A stretch of 35,163 bases of DNA from an uncultured Lachnospiraceae bacterium (GTDB lineage: Bacteria > Bacillota > Clostridia > Lachnospirales > Lachnospiraceae). The notes under the pieces are model-generated. The model worked only from the letters and a program-made list of their open reading frames with translations. It made no database searches and was not told where the DNA came from. Position 1 is the first letter of the stretch. Every line of letters starts with the position of its first letter. Both the position numbers and the translations under genes were made by a program. This document shows positions 7,190-16,099 of this stretch, piece after piece. Where the stretch lies: contig CAJKGK010000032.1 of the NCBI GenBank assembly GCA_905199445.1, forward strand, positions 1-35,163, written 5' to 3'.

Positions 7190-8209
7190 ATGCAGAATAA
7201 GTTAAAACAGATTCGAGATGAAGCCATCGAAAAAATTAATGCAGCCGGTGAGCTGGATAAGCTTAATGAGATCAGGGTTGCATTTTTAGGAAAAAAGGGT
7301 GAGCTGACAGCAATTATGAAATCCATGAAGGATTTAAGTCCGGAGGAACGTCCTGCATTTGGCCAGATGGTTAATCAGGCCAGAGCAGAAATTGAGGAGG
7401 CTCTGGATGCTATGAAAACATCTCTGGCCAGAGCGGCCCGTGAACTTCAGTTAAAGTCAGAGGTCATCGACGTAACCCTGCCTGCAAAGAAAAATAATGT
7501 GGGTCATCGCCATCCAAATACCATTGCCCTTGAGGAAGTGGAAAATATTTTCATCGGTATGGGCTATGAGGTTGTGGAAGGTCCTGAGGTTGAAAAGGAT
7601 TATTACAACTTTGAGGCATTAAATATTCCGGCTAACCACCCGGCAAAAGATGAACAGGATACATTTTATATTAACAAAGAGTTTCTGCTTCGTTCCCAGA
7701 CATCCGGTGTTCAGGTGCATACGATGGAGAATCAGGCACTGCCGATCCGTATGATCGCTCCAGGACGGGTGTACCGTGCCGATGAGGTTGATGCCACCCA
7801 TTCCCCGTGCTTCCATCAGATTGAAGGCCTGGTAATTGATAAAAATATTACATTTGCGGATCTTAAAGGAACTTTGGCCGAGTTTGCGAAGCAGCTGTTT
7901 GGTGAGGATACAAAGGTCAAATTCCGTCCCCATCATTTCCCGTTTACAGAGCCCAGCGCAGAGGTGGATGTGACTTGCTTTAAATGTCATGGCAAAGGCT
8001 GCCGGATGTGTAAAGGCTCCGGCTGGATTGAAATTTTAGGCTGCGGTATGGTTCACCCTAATGTGCTGCGTATGAGCGGTATTGATCCGGATGAATATTC
8101 AGGATTTGCCTTTGGTGTAGGTCTTGAGCGTATTGCGCTGCTGAAATATGAAATCGATGACATGCGTTTGATGTATGAAAATGATACCCGTTTCCTGAAA
8201 CAGTTTTAA
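7190..8209 (+). CDS. pheS: Phenylalanine--tRNA ligase alpha subunit
   Basis: The ATG at 7190 is chosen because GAAAGGAAG precedes it and because upstream in-frame sequence overlaps the T-box terminator. The 339-residue product has the N-terminal coiled-coil tRNA-binding arm (about 1-90) and the class II synthetase core: motif 2 around GRVYRADEVDATHSPCFHQ (192-210) and motif 3 around FGVGLERIALL (308-318). It charges tRNA-Phe as an alpha2-beta2 enzyme with PheT. A CxxC-x4-CxxC cluster (Cys263, 266, 271, 274) looks like a zinc knuckle, seen in many Firmicute PheS proteins. Its partner gene pheT follows after 48 bases. Expression is controlled by the T-box. Confidence 0.97.
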   Translation: MQNKLKQIRDEAIEKINAAGELDKLNEIRVAFLGKKGELTAIMKSMKDLSPEERPAFGQMVNQARAEIEEALDAMKTSLARAARELQLKSEVIDVTLPAKKNNVGHRHPNTIALEEVENIFIGMGYEVVEGPEVEKDYYNFEALNIPANHPAKDEQDTFYINKEFLLRSQTSGVQVHTMENQALPIRMIAPGRVYRADEVDATHSPCFHQIEGLVIDKNITFADLKGTLAEFAKQLFGEDTKVKFRPHHFPFTEPSAEVDVTCFKCHGKGCRMCKGSGWIEILGCGMVHPNVLRMSGIDPDEYSGFAFGVGLERIALLKYEIDDMRLMYENDTRFLKQF

Positions 8210-8257
8210 GATGGGGAACGAATCAATGATGAATGAAAATGGAAGGAAGAACAGATT

Positions 8258-10684
8258 ATGAATACACCATTATCATGGATTAAAGCCTATGTTCCGGGTC
8301 TTAATGTGACGGCTCAGGAATATACGGATGCAATGACACTGTCCGGATCCAAGGTGGAAGGCTATGTGGAGCTGGACAAAAATCTGGACAAGATTGTTGT
8401 AGGTCAGATTTTAAACATCGAAAGACACCCGGATGCGGATAAACTGGTGATCTGCCAGGTTAATGTGGGTGAGGAAGAACCGATTCAGATTGTGACCGGT
8501 GCGCCTAATGTATTTGAAGGCGCCCTTGTGCCGGTTGTTTTGGTGGGCGGCCGCGTGGCCGGCGGCCATGACGACTCACCGATGCCTGAGGAAGGCATTA
8601 AAATTAAAAAAGGCAAGCTGCGAGGGGTGGAAAGCTTCGGTATGATGTGCTCCATTGAAGAATTAGGTTCTACAAAGGAGATGTATCCTCAGGCGCCGGA
8701 AAATGGTATTTATATTTTCAGTGAAGGTCAGGCAAAACCAGGAGACGATGCAGTGGAAGTTCTGGGACTTCATGATGTGGTTTTTGAATATGAAATTACA
8801 TCCAACCGTGTGGACTGCTTTGGAATTTTAGGTCTGGCAAGGGAAGCTGCGGCAACCTTCAGACTGCCGTTTGTTCCGCCGGTAGTAACCGTTCAGGAAA
8901 ATGATGAGGATGTTCATGATTATATTCAGGTGGATGTTCAGGATCAGGATTTATGTCCCCGTTACTGTGCGCGGGTTGTTAAAAACATTAAAATCGGTCC
9001 GTCTCCGGAATGGATGCAGAGACGTCTGGCTGCTCAGGGAATCCGTCCCATCAATAATATCGTAGATATTACAAACTATATTATGGAAGAATACGGTCAG
9101 CCCATGCATGCCTATGATCTGGATACTATTGCCGGGCATCAGATTGTTGTGCGCCGGGCAGCCGATCAGGAGCAGTTTGTGACATTGGATGGCCAGACAA
9201 GAACGTTGGATTCCTCGGTTTTGATGATTTGTGATGCCGAAAAGCCGGTTGGTATTGCCGGAATTATGGGCGGCGAAAATTCTATGATTACGGAGAATGT
9301 GCAGACCATGCTTTTTGAGGCCGCCTGCTTTGATGGCACTAATATTCGTCTTTCCGGCAAAAAGCTTGGTATGCGTACAGATGCTCAGAGTAAGTTTGAA
9401 AAGGGTCTGGATCCCAATAATGCAAAGGCAGCCATTGACCGTGCCTGCCAGCTGATTGTGGAGCTGGGGGCCGGTGAAGTTGTGGGCGGTACAGTGGATG
9501 TATACAGCAAGGTTAAGGAAGAACGGGTGATTCCGTTTGATGAAAATAAGGTGAATAAGCTGCTGGGGACAGACATTTCTCTGGAACAGATGCTGGAATA
9601 TTTTGAAAGACTTGAACTTAAGTATGATCCTGAGACAAAATCCGTAACCGTGCCCACGTTCCGTCAGGATCTGGAAGGTCTTGCGGACCTGGCTGAGGAA
9701 GTGGCCAGATTTTATGGTTATGACAATATTCCGACCACGCTGCCAAAGGGTGAGGCCACAACAGGAAAGCTTTCCTTTAAGCTTCGCGTGGAAGCGACAG
9801 CCAGAGAGACAGCAGAATTCTGTGGTTTCTCCGAGGCTATGACCTATTCCTTTGAAAGCCCGAAGGTGTTTGACAAACTGCTGATTCCTGCAGACAGCTT
9901 CCTTCGCAATACGGTAACAATCATGAATCCTCTGGGCGAAGATTACAGTATTATGCGTACCCTCCCCCTCCATGGAATGCTGACTTCTCTGGCTACAAAT
10001 TATAACCGGAGAAATAAAGCGGCCAAACTGTATGAGCTGGCAACTATTTATCTGCCAAAGGCGCTTCCTCTGAATGAATACCCTGACGAACGGGTTCAGC
10101 TTGTTTACGGAATGTACGGTGACGGTGATTTCTTTACATTAAAAGGTGCAGTGGAAGAATTTCTGGAGCGTGTGGGTATGAAGGATCTGAAGACGTATGA
10201 TCCCAATGCAGGTAAGACCTACCTTCATCCCGGACGTCAGGCCAATATTATTTACAATGGCCAGGTGATTGGATATCTGGGTGAAATTCATCCGGATGTT
10301 TGTGATAACTATAATATTGGCACAAGGGTGAATGTGGCTGTTTTGGATATGCCAAAAGTTGTGGCAATGGCAACCTATGACAGAAAATATGAAGGCATTG
10401 CCAAATATCCGGCCGTAACCCGTGATATCAGTATGGTGATGAAGAAAGAAATTCTGGTGGGCCAGGTTGAGGCGGTTATCCGCAGATGCGGCGGCCATAT
10501 TCTGGAAAGTTTTAGTCTGTTTGATATTTATGAAGGTGCGCAGATTAAACCAGGTCATAAATCCGTGGCCTATACAATTACTTTCCGGGCAAAAGACCGT
10601 ACCCTTGAAGATAAAGACGTTAATGCAGCTATGGAAAAAATTCTGAGTGAATTGGAAAAGCTGGGTATTGAGCTGAGAAAATAA
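8258..10684 (+). CDS. pheT: Phenylalanine--tRNA ligase beta subunit
   Basis: The 808-residue protein shows the full-length bacterial PheT order: an OB-fold tRNA-binding domain near residues 40-155, the B3/B4 editing region (about 210-390), a B5 domain (about 405-475), the inactive synthetase-like core, and the C-terminal anticodon-binding FDX-ACB domain from about residue 712 (KYPAVTRDISMV). It supplies tRNA recognition and editing of mischarged Tyr-tRNA-Phe. GGAAGGAAG precedes the ATG. It lies in the T-box operon with pheS and probably queA. Confidence 0.97.
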   Translation: MNTPLSWIKAYVPGLNVTAQEYTDAMTLSGSKVEGYVELDKNLDKIVVGQILNIERHPDADKLVICQVNVGEEEPIQIVTGAPNVFEGALVPVVLVGGRVAGGHDDSPMPEEGIKIKKGKLRGVESFGMMCSIEELGSTKEMYPQAPENGIYIFSEGQAKPGDDAVEVLGLHDVVFEYEITSNRVDCFGILGLAREAAATFRLPFVPPVVTVQENDEDVHDYIQVDVQDQDLCPRYCARVVKNIKIGPSPEWMQRRLAAQGIRPINNIVDITNYIMEEYGQPMHAYDLDTIAGHQIVVRRAADQEQFVTLDGQTRTLDSSVLMICDAEKPVGIAGIMGGENSMITENVQTMLFEAACFDGTNIRLSGKKLGMRTDAQSKFEKGLDPNNAKAAIDRACQLIVELGAGEVVGGTVDVYSKVKEERVIPFDENKVNKLLGTDISLEQMLEYFERLELKYDPETKSVTVPTFRQDLEGLADLAEEVARFYGYDNIPTTLPKGEATTGKLSFKLRVEATARETAEFCGFSEAMTYSFESPKVFDKLLIPADSFLRNTVTIMNPLGEDYSIMRTLPLHGMLTSLATNYNRRNKAAKLYELATIYLPKALPLNEYPDERVQLVYGMYGDGDFFTLKGAVEEFLERVGMKDLKTYDPNAGKTYLHPGRQANIIYNGQVIGYLGEIHPDVCDNYNIGTRVNVAVLDMPKVVAMATYDRKYEGIAKYPAVTRDISMVMKKEILVGQVEAVIRRCGGHILESFSLFDIYEGAQIKPGHKSVAYTITFRAKDRTLEDKDVNAAMEKILSELEKLGIELRK

Positions 10685-10723
10685 ACGGGCAGCGCTGTCT
10701 GCTCTTAGAAAGTAGAAGATAAT

Positions 10724-11749
10724 ATGAAAACAAGTGATTTTTATTTTGATCTTCCTAAAGAGCTGATTGCTCAGGATCCCCTTTCCGATCGGTCCGGCTC
10801 CCGTCTGATGGTGCTGGATCGGGAAAGCGGTGCAGTGAGCCACCATGTTTTTCGGGAAATCATTGATTACCTTAATCCCGGGGATTGCCTGGTCATTAAT
10901 AATACGAAAGTTATTCCGGCAAGACTTTACGGTGTCAAGGAAGATACAGGTGCTCAGGTTGAAATTCTGCTTTTAAAACGTATGGAAGGGGATGTCTGGG
11001 AAACCCTTGTCAAACCGGGAAAAAAAGCAAGGCCGGGCGCACGGCTGAGTTTTGGGGACGGACTTTTAAAGGCAGAGGTTTTAGATATTGTAGATGAAGG
11101 AAATCGGCGGATCCGATTTGAGTATGACGGGATCTTTGAGGAAATACTGGATCAGCTGGGGGAAATGCCCTTACCGCCTTATATTACGCATAAGCTGGAG
11201 GATAAAAACCGCTATCAGACCGTATATGCAAAGTATGAAGGCTCTGCGGCCGCCCCTACGGCGGGACTTCATTTTACAACGCAGCTTTTGGATCAGATTC
11301 GGGCAAAGGGTGTTAAGATTGCCAATGTGACCCTTCATGTAGGTCTTGGAACCTTCCGACCTGTGAAGGTAGATGATGTGACCAGGCATCATATGCATTC
11401 CGAATTTTATATGATTGACGAGGAAGCTGCGGCTTTGATTAACGAGACAAAGAAAAACGGCGGAAGAATTATTTCCGTGGGGACAACAAGCACAAGAACC
11501 CTTGAATCCGTGGCCGATGAAAACGGATTTGTAAAACCATGCAGCGGCTGGACTCAGATTTTTATTTATCCAGGCTACACATTTAAATGTATTGATGCCC
11601 TGATTACCAATTTCCATCTTCCGGAATCCACGCTCCTGATGCTGGTATCTGCCCTGTGTTCCAGGGAAAAGATTCTTAATGCATACGAAATTGCGGTGAA
11701 AGAAAAGTACAGATTTTTCAGCTTCGGGGATGCCATGTTTATCAAATGA
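10724..11749 (+). CDS. queA: S-adenosylmethionine:tRNA ribosyltransferase-isomerase
   Basis: The 341-residue protein matches QueA in length and in signature stretches such as YHVGLGTFRPV-like sequence near 205-215, GTTSTRTLES near 252-262, and NFHLPESTLLMLV near 297-309. QueA transfers and isomerises the ribosyl part of S-adenosylmethionine onto preQ1-modified tRNA to make epoxyqueuosine. It starts 39 bases after pheT, so it may be co-transcribed. Its frequent partner tgt is not adjacent here, since a LysR gene follows instead. Confidence 0.95.
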   Translation: MKTSDFYFDLPKELIAQDPLSDRSGSRLMVLDRESGAVSHHVFREIIDYLNPGDCLVINNTKVIPARLYGVKEDTGAQVEILLLKRMEGDVWETLVKPGKKARPGARLSFGDGLLKAEVLDIVDEGNRRIRFEYDGIFEEILDQLGEMPLPPYITHKLEDKNRYQTVYAKYEGSAAAPTAGLHFTTQLLDQIRAKGVKIANVTLHVGLGTFRPVKVDDVTRHHMHSEFYMIDEEAAALINETKKNGGRIISVGTTSTRTLESVADENGFVKPCSGWTQIFIYPGYTFKCIDALITNFHLPESTLLMLVSALCSREKILNAYEIAVKEKYRFFSFGDAMFIK

Positions 11750-11798
11750 CGGCAAATGAAAAATGCGCATGTAAAGATGTAAGAAAGAGGGGATTTTC

Positions 11799-12701
11799 AT
11801 GATGTACAATCCTCAGCTGGAAACCCTGATTTGTGTTGTGGAGTCCGGAAGCTTTAGCAAGGCGGCGGAAAAATTATATATTACACCGCCTGCAGTTATA
11901 AAGCAGATGAATACCCTGGAAGCTAACCTGGGGCTGAAGCTTTTTGAGCGGACGCATCGGGGATTGATTGTAACAGCGGCCGGTGAGTCTTTATATCGGG
12001 ATGCCCGTTATGTAATTCAATATTGTAAGTCTTCCATGATGCGGGCTCAAAATGCGGCAAATCTTCGAGACGGAACAATTCGTATCGGCGCATCCCCCAC
12101 AACACCGCCGCAGATTTTTATGACGCTTTGGCCGAAAATACAGGAATATTGTCCTGAATTAAAGCTTAACCTGGTACCTTTTGAAAATACACCGGAAAAT
12201 GCAAGAGAAATACTGGGCAATCTTGGAGAAAATATTGATGTCATTGCCGGAATTTTTGATGACACAATGCTGGATTTACGCAAATGTCAGGGGCTTAAAA
12301 TATCAGATGTGCCATTTTGCTGTGCAGTGGGGCTGGGACACCGGCTGGCTCAAAAAGAAAGCCTGACATTTCAGGATCTGTACGGTGAAAACCTGCTTTT
12401 AATGAAGCGGGGGTGGAGTCAGGTGGTTGACCGCCTTCGGGATGATGTATGGAAAAATCATCCTCAGATTAATATTGTTGATTTTGATTTTTATAACATG
12501 GAAATTTTTAATCATTGTGAGGAAAAAAATGACGTATTGCTGGCGATTAAAAACTGGGAAAATGTTCATCCTCTGATTCGAATTATTCCAATAGACTGGA
12601 CCTATGAAATTCCTTTCGGCCTTCTTTATTCCGGAAACCCTTCGGAAAAAGTAAAAAGGCTGCTGGCGGCAACAAAAAAGGTCATAGACAGTAATCAATA
12701 G
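11799..12701 (+). CDS. LysR-family transcriptional regulator
   Basis: The 300-residue protein begins with a typical LysR helix-turn-helix (about residues 3-62, including GSFSKAAEKLYITPPAV) and continues with a periplasmic-binding-like effector domain to about residue 290. AAGAGGGG precedes two adjacent ATG codons at 11799 and 11802; either could be used. LysR proteins usually bind a small-molecule inducer and activate nearby genes. The genes downstream, on the same strand beyond a strong hairpin, encode a flavodoxin-like protein and two aldo/keto reductases, which makes a redox-stress or carbonyl-related regulon likely but unproven. The gene is not divergent from its possible target, which is unusual for LysR. 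Confidence 0.9.
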   Translation: MMYNPQLETLICVVESGSFSKAAEKLYITPPAVIKQMNTLEANLGLKLFERTHRGLIVTAAGESLYRDARYVIQYCKSSMMRAQNAANLRDGTIRIGASPTTPPQIFMTLWPKIQEYCPELKLNLVPFENTPENAREILGNLGENIDVIAGIFDDTMLDLRKCQGLKISDVPFCCAVGLGHRLAQKESLTFQDLYGENLLLMKRGWSQVVDRLRDDVWKNHPQINIVDFDFYNMEIFNHCEEKNDVLLAIKNWENVHPLIRIIPIDWTYEIPFGLLYSGNPSEKVKRLLAATKKVIDSNQ

Positions 12702-12730
12702 AAAGAGTTATAACCTTTAGGTATATACTG

Positions 12731-12772
12731 TATAACAAAACGAGACTTCACCAGAAGTCTCGTTTTGTTATA
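12731..12772. terminator. Perfect 19-bp hairpin between lysR and the flavodoxin gene
   Basis: Bases 12731-12749 and 12754-12772 are perfect complements around the loop ACCA. The 3' arm contains CGTTTTGTTATAAT, so it should act as a terminator, possibly in both directions. A TATAAT hexamer (12769-12774) overlaps the 3' edge and could double as a -10 box for the next gene. Confidence 0.7.
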
Positions 12773-12827
12773 ATAAATATTGGAAAACATTACTGGTTTA
12801 TATTGCAGTAGAACGGAGGATTTAATA

Positions 12828-13445
12828 ATGAATGTATTAATGATTAACGGAAGCCCTCATAAAGAAGGCAATACATGGCTTTCTTTAAAAGAAATGGAGA
12901 AAATTTTTAAGGAAAATGGGATAGAAAGTGAAATTGTTCATGTTGGTAATCAGGCCATTCGAGGCTGCATTGCCTGCCGTTCATGTGCCAAAAACGGAAA
13001 GTGTGTGTTTGATGACTGTGTCAATGAACTGGCGCCAAAGTTTGAAAAATGTGATGGGCTGGTTATTGCAAGTCCTGTGTATTATGCTTCGGCCAACGGA
13101 ACAATGGTTTCTTTTTTGGATCGACTGTTTTTTAGTACATCATTTGATAAAACGATGAAAGTGGGAGCCAGTGTGGCTGTAGCCCGAAGGGGCGGGCTGT
13201 CGTCCACCTTTGATGAGCTGAATAAATATTTTACAATCTGTGGAATGCCTGTGGCAGCCGGACAGTACTGGAATTCTGTTCATGGCCGGGAAATTGGAGA
13301 GGCAAAAGGCGATGCTGAAGGTCTGCAGGGAATGCGTACGCTGGCAAGAAATATGGCATTTCTTATGAAGTCGATTGCTCTTGGAAAAGAACAGTTTGGC
13401 CTTCCTGAAAAAGAACCGATGCAGTTTACCAATTTTATACGATAA
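12828..13445 (+). CDS. Flavodoxin-fold NAD(P)H/FMN oxidoreductase with compact Cys motif
   Basis: The ATG at 12828 follows CGGAGGA, giving 205 residues. The N-terminus has the flavin phosphate-binding loop INGSPHKEGNT (6-16), followed by the flavin-contacting SPVYYAS near 82-88. Between them is Cys47-x2-Cys50-x2-Cys53-x5-Cys59, matching the compact CX2CX2CX4-7C pattern known from iron-sulfur flavoproteins, so a [4Fe-4S] cluster beside FMN is possible. Many clostridial relatives are annotated only as NAD(P)H-dependent oxidoreductases. It heads a run with two aldo/keto reductases and lies downstream of the LysR gene. The substrate is unknown. Confidence 0.85.
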   Translation: MNVLMINGSPHKEGNTWLSLKEMEKIFKENGIESEIVHVGNQAIRGCIACRSCAKNGKCVFDDCVNELAPKFEKCDGLVIASPVYYASANGTMVSFLDRLFFSTSFDKTMKVGASVAVARRGGLSSTFDELNKYFTICGMPVAAGQYWNSVHGREIGEAKGDAEGLQGMRTLARNMAFLMKSIALGKEQFGLPEKEPMQFTNFIR

Positions 13446-13493
13446 ATATTGAATTTAAAAATAAGGGGAATTTAGAAAACGGAGGAAATGCCC

Positions 13494-14339
13494 ATGGAAT
13501 ATATCACATTAAATAATGGCGTAAAGATGCCTGCCGCAGGTATCGGAACATTTCTCTTATCACCGGATGAAGCGGAGCTGGCTGTGTTAAGTGCATTAAA
13601 AGACGGGTATCGTTTGATTGATACGGCCAATGCCTATGTCAATGAAAAGGCTGTAGGTCGTGCTGTGAAAAAGTCCGGAGTGGAAAGAAACGAAATTTTT
13701 TTAGAGACAAAATTATGGCCGGCTTTTTACGAAATGGAAGATGCGGTGGAAAAAACGCTGGAACGACTGGATGTGGATTATATTGATTTACTGTTAATTC
13801 ATCAGCCTGCAGGAAATTATGTGTCAGGTTATCGTCTGATGGAAAAAGCCTATAAGCAGGGCAAGGTTAGGGCTATTGGACTTTCTAATTTTAATCCGGC
13901 CCAGATTCAGGAAATTCTGGATATTTGTGAGATTAAACCGGCGATTCTGCAGACGGAACTTCATCCATATGCACAGGAGATAGAATTAAAGGCATTTCTT
14001 GAAAAGGAACACATCGCTATTCAGGCTTGGTACCCTCTGGGACATGGCGATCCGGCGCTGCTGCAGGATGCTGTTTTTAAAAAAATGGGTGAAAAGTATG
14101 GAAAGCGTCCGGCTCAGGTTATTTTGCGCTGGCATATTCAGTCTGGTAATATTGTGATTCCAGGTTCTAAAAATCCTGTTCATATCCGGGATAACTTTGA
14201 TTTATTTGATTTCTCTCTTACAGAAGAGGAAATGAAGGAAATCGCCGCTTTGAATAAGAATCAGAAATATTATATAAGCACACCGGAGTTGTTGAAAAAA
14301 TATGCGCAGATGGTTCCTCCGGTAGATGATCAAAAATAA
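13494..14339 (+). CDS. Aldo/keto reductase (2,5-diketogluconate reductase type)
   Basis: The ATG at 13494 is preferred over that at 13488 because GGAGGA at 13481-13486 is 7 bases away. The 281-residue protein has the (beta/alpha)8 aldo/keto reductase pattern, with the catalytic tetrad Asp43, Tyr48, Lys73 and His103 all visible, and a C-terminal NADPH-binding IPGSKNPVHIRDN near 222-234. Such enzymes reduce aldehydes and ketones, often sugars or methylglyoxal, with NADPH. It starts 48 bases after the flavodoxin-like gene and precedes a second, distantly related aldo/keto reductase. Confidence 0.93.
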   Translation: MEYITLNNGVKMPAAGIGTFLLSPDEAELAVLSALKDGYRLIDTANAYVNEKAVGRAVKKSGVERNEIFLETKLWPAFYEMEDAVEKTLERLDVDYIDLLLIHQPAGNYVSGYRLMEKAYKQGKVRAIGLSNFNPAQIQEILDICEIKPAILQTELHPYAQEIELKAFLEKEHIAIQAWYPLGHGDPALLQDAVFKKMGEKYGKRPAQVILRWHIQSGNIVIPGSKNPVHIRDNFDLFDFSLTEEEMKEIAALNKNQKYYISTPELLKKYAQMVPPVDDQK

Positions 14340-14406
14340 AGACGATTTGGAAAAAAAATTTTGATAAAAGTAAATAGCTAGATTTTGCGGAAGGAAATTG
14401 AGATAT

Positions 14407-15396
14407 ATGGAAAAAAGAAAACTGGGGAAAAGCCAACTTTATGTGAATGCGGTTGGCCTGGGCTGTATGGGATTCAGCCATGCATCCGGGGATCCTACAG
14501 ACAATGAGACTGCAATAAAAACATTGCGTCAGGCCTATGATATGGGGTATGATTTCTTTGATACAGCCCAGGCCTATACCGGTGTTTTTCGGGACGGACG
14601 TATATCCTGCAATGAGGCACTGGTCGGAAAGGCACTTAAGGATGTACGCCATCATGTCGTTATTGCCACCAAGATGGGGGTTGCACATAATGCAGACCGG
14701 TCTTTAAGGTTAGACAGCAGCCCGCAGACTATACGTCAAAGTCTGGAAGAAAGCCTTAGAAAGCTGGGAACCGATTATGTGGATTTATATTATCAGCATC
14801 GAATCGATCCCAAGGTGGAACCGGAAGTTGTGGCAGAGACAATGGGGCAATTAATAAAAGAAGGTAAAATCCGTTATTGGGGAATTTCGGAGACCACGGA
14901 GGACTATCTTCGGCGGGCAAATACCATTTGTCCGGTGACGGCCATTGAAAACCGCTATTCCATGATGGCCAGATGGCATGAGACGATTTTTCCGGTATGT
15001 GAAGAGCTGGATGTTGCTTATGTTGCTTTTTCACCTATGGCCAATGGTTTTTTGACCGGAAAATATACGCCGGATACAAAGTTTGAAGGTCATCAGGATT
15101 ATCGTCCAGAAATGCCTCAGTATCAAAGGCAGGGTTATGAGAAAGCCAGGGATCTGCTGGTTCTTCTGGAAGAACTGGCAGAACAGAAACATGGGACGAT
15201 GGGGCAACTGTCTCTGGCCTGGATGATCTGTAAAAAACCATATATTGTGCCGATTCCGGGATCCAGAAAGCCGGAACGCCTGAAGGAAAACTTTGAGGCG
15301 GGCAATATTATACTTACGCCTGAAGAAATTTCAATGATTGATGCCAGGCTGGATACAATGGAGTTCCAGGTCTTTGGCGGGCACAGCGGAAAATGA
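14407..15396 (+). CDS. Aldo/keto reductase (YakC/AKR13-like)
   Basis: The ATG at 14407 follows AAGGA by about 11 bases; an in-frame TTG nine bases upstream is less likely. The 329-residue protein shows the catalytic tetrad Asp52, Tyr57, Lys89 and His131 and the NADP-binding IPGSRKPERLKEN near the C-terminus. Its LGLGCMGFSHASG-like opening places it with the YakC/AKR13 type rather than with its upstream neighbour, so the pair is not a recent duplication. An insertion after Tyr57 (TGVFRDGRISCNE) adds a Cys near the active site. It is the last gene before a compound terminator. Confidence 0.93.
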   Translation: MEKRKLGKSQLYVNAVGLGCMGFSHASGDPTDNETAIKTLRQAYDMGYDFFDTAQAYTGVFRDGRISCNEALVGKALKDVRHHVVIATKMGVAHNADRSLRLDSSPQTIRQSLEESLRKLGTDYVDLYYQHRIDPKVEPEVVAETMGQLIKEGKIRYWGISETTEDYLRRANTICPVTAIENRYSMMARWHETIFPVCEELDVAYVAFSPMANGFLTGKYTPDTKFEGHQDYRPEMPQYQRQGYEKARDLLVLLEELAEQKHGTMGQLSLAWMICKKPYIVPIPGSRKPERLKENFEAGNIILTPEEISMIDARLDTMEFQVFGGHSGK

Positions 15397-15429
15397 AATC
15401 ATTGGCAGAGGTAATCTGAAAATAATGGG

Positions 15430-15510
15430 CTCTCACAAACCAGCTTATTTCGGACAATATGAAATGGTCCGTTTTTAAGCTTCAGGATTTGTGGGAGTTT
15501 TTAAATTTTT
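15430..15510 (+). terminator. Compound terminator, two nested hairpins
   Basis: An outer stem pairs CTCTCACAAACC (15430-15441) with 15485-15497, with one wobble and one bulge, and is followed by a T-rich tail. Inside it, CGGAC/GTCCG (15451-15455 and 15467-15471) forms a second hairpin with its own T5 run. The two could act in sequence or compete. Confidence 0.7.
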
Positions 15511-15519
15511 AAAATACAC

Positions 15520-15549
15520 TTGCTGGATCGGAAGCGGGCATGGTATGAT
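15520..15549 (+). promoter_or_regulatory. Promoter of the LURP-one/DUF523 operon
   Basis: TTGCTG at 15520-15525 and TATGAT at 15544-15549 are separated by 18 bases, with an extended -10 TGG just before the hexamer. Confidence 0.6.
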
Positions 15550-15627
15550 AATTAATCATATAAGGAAATAGAAAAACGGGATAGGACTGTACGGATGGGA
15601 TAGTTGTTGAAAATAATGGAGGTAAGT

Positions 15628-16098
15628 ATGAAACTGATTTTTAAACAGAGACTTTTTTCGTGGCTGGACAGCTATGATATTTATGATGAAGACGGAAATA
15701 CGGTTTATACGGTGAAAGGCCAGGTCAGCCTGGGCCATTGCCTGAATATTATGGATGCCTCGGGCCAGTATGTGGGAACGGTAAAGGAAAAAGTGATGAC
15801 CTTTTTCCCAAAGTTTGAACTTTATATGGGTGAAGCTTATATGGGATGTGTAAAAAAGGAATTTTCTCTGCTTCGTCCCAGCTTTACCGTGGACTTTAAA
15901 GGCTGGGTTGTGGAAGGCGATTTTACGGAGTGGAATTATATGATTGGCACCCAATATGGCCAGACGGTGGCGGCTGTGAGTAAGCAGGTTTTAAAAATGA
16001 CGGATACATATGTGATTGATGTAATGAATCCGGAGGATGCCATTTTTGTAGTGATGCTTGTTTTGGCTATCGACGCCGAGAAATGTTCAGGAAAATAA
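15628..16098 (+). CDS. LURP-one-related (tubby-like fold) protein
   Basis: The ATG at 15628 follows GGAGGTAAGT, giving 156 residues. The sequence has the alternating beta-strand pattern and short motifs of the LURP-one-related family (DUF567), including DEDGNTVYTVKG (residues 20-31), repeated aromatic-glycine strand starts, and a C-terminal hydrophobic helix around VVMLVLAID that would sit inside the closed 12-stranded barrel. The family is related to tubby and phospholipid scramblases, but the bacterial members have no firm function. It ends one base before the DUF523 gene, so the two are co-translated. Confidence 0.85.
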   Translation: MKLIFKQRLFSWLDSYDIYDEDGNTVYTVKGQVSLGHCLNIMDASGQYVGTVKEKVMTFFPKFELYMGEAYMGCVKKEFSLLRPSFTVDFKGWVVEGDFTEWNYMIGTQYGQTVAAVSKQVLKMTDTYVIDVMNPEDAIFVVMLVLAIDAEKCSGK

Positions 16099-16099
16099 T

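Noticed and set aside
6874..7326. Minus-strand open frame across the pheS leader
   Set aside because: It is explained by the T-box and the start of pheS; conserved T-box sequence, not coding, accounts for the constraint.
8951..9973. Long open frame of 340 codons on the minus strand inside pheT
   Set aside because: It lies wholly antisense to a well-supported gene, has a His/Ile/Asn-rich composition typical of shadow frames, has no ribosome site and no recognisable domain.
10139..10846. Minus-strand open frame of 235 codons over the pheT end and queA start
   Set aside because: It overlaps two conserved genes and their spacer, and shows no domain or ribosome site.
13494..15396. The two aldo/keto reductases as a tandem duplication
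   Set aside because: They differ in length, opening motif and active-site surroundings and belong to different aldo/keto reductase types.
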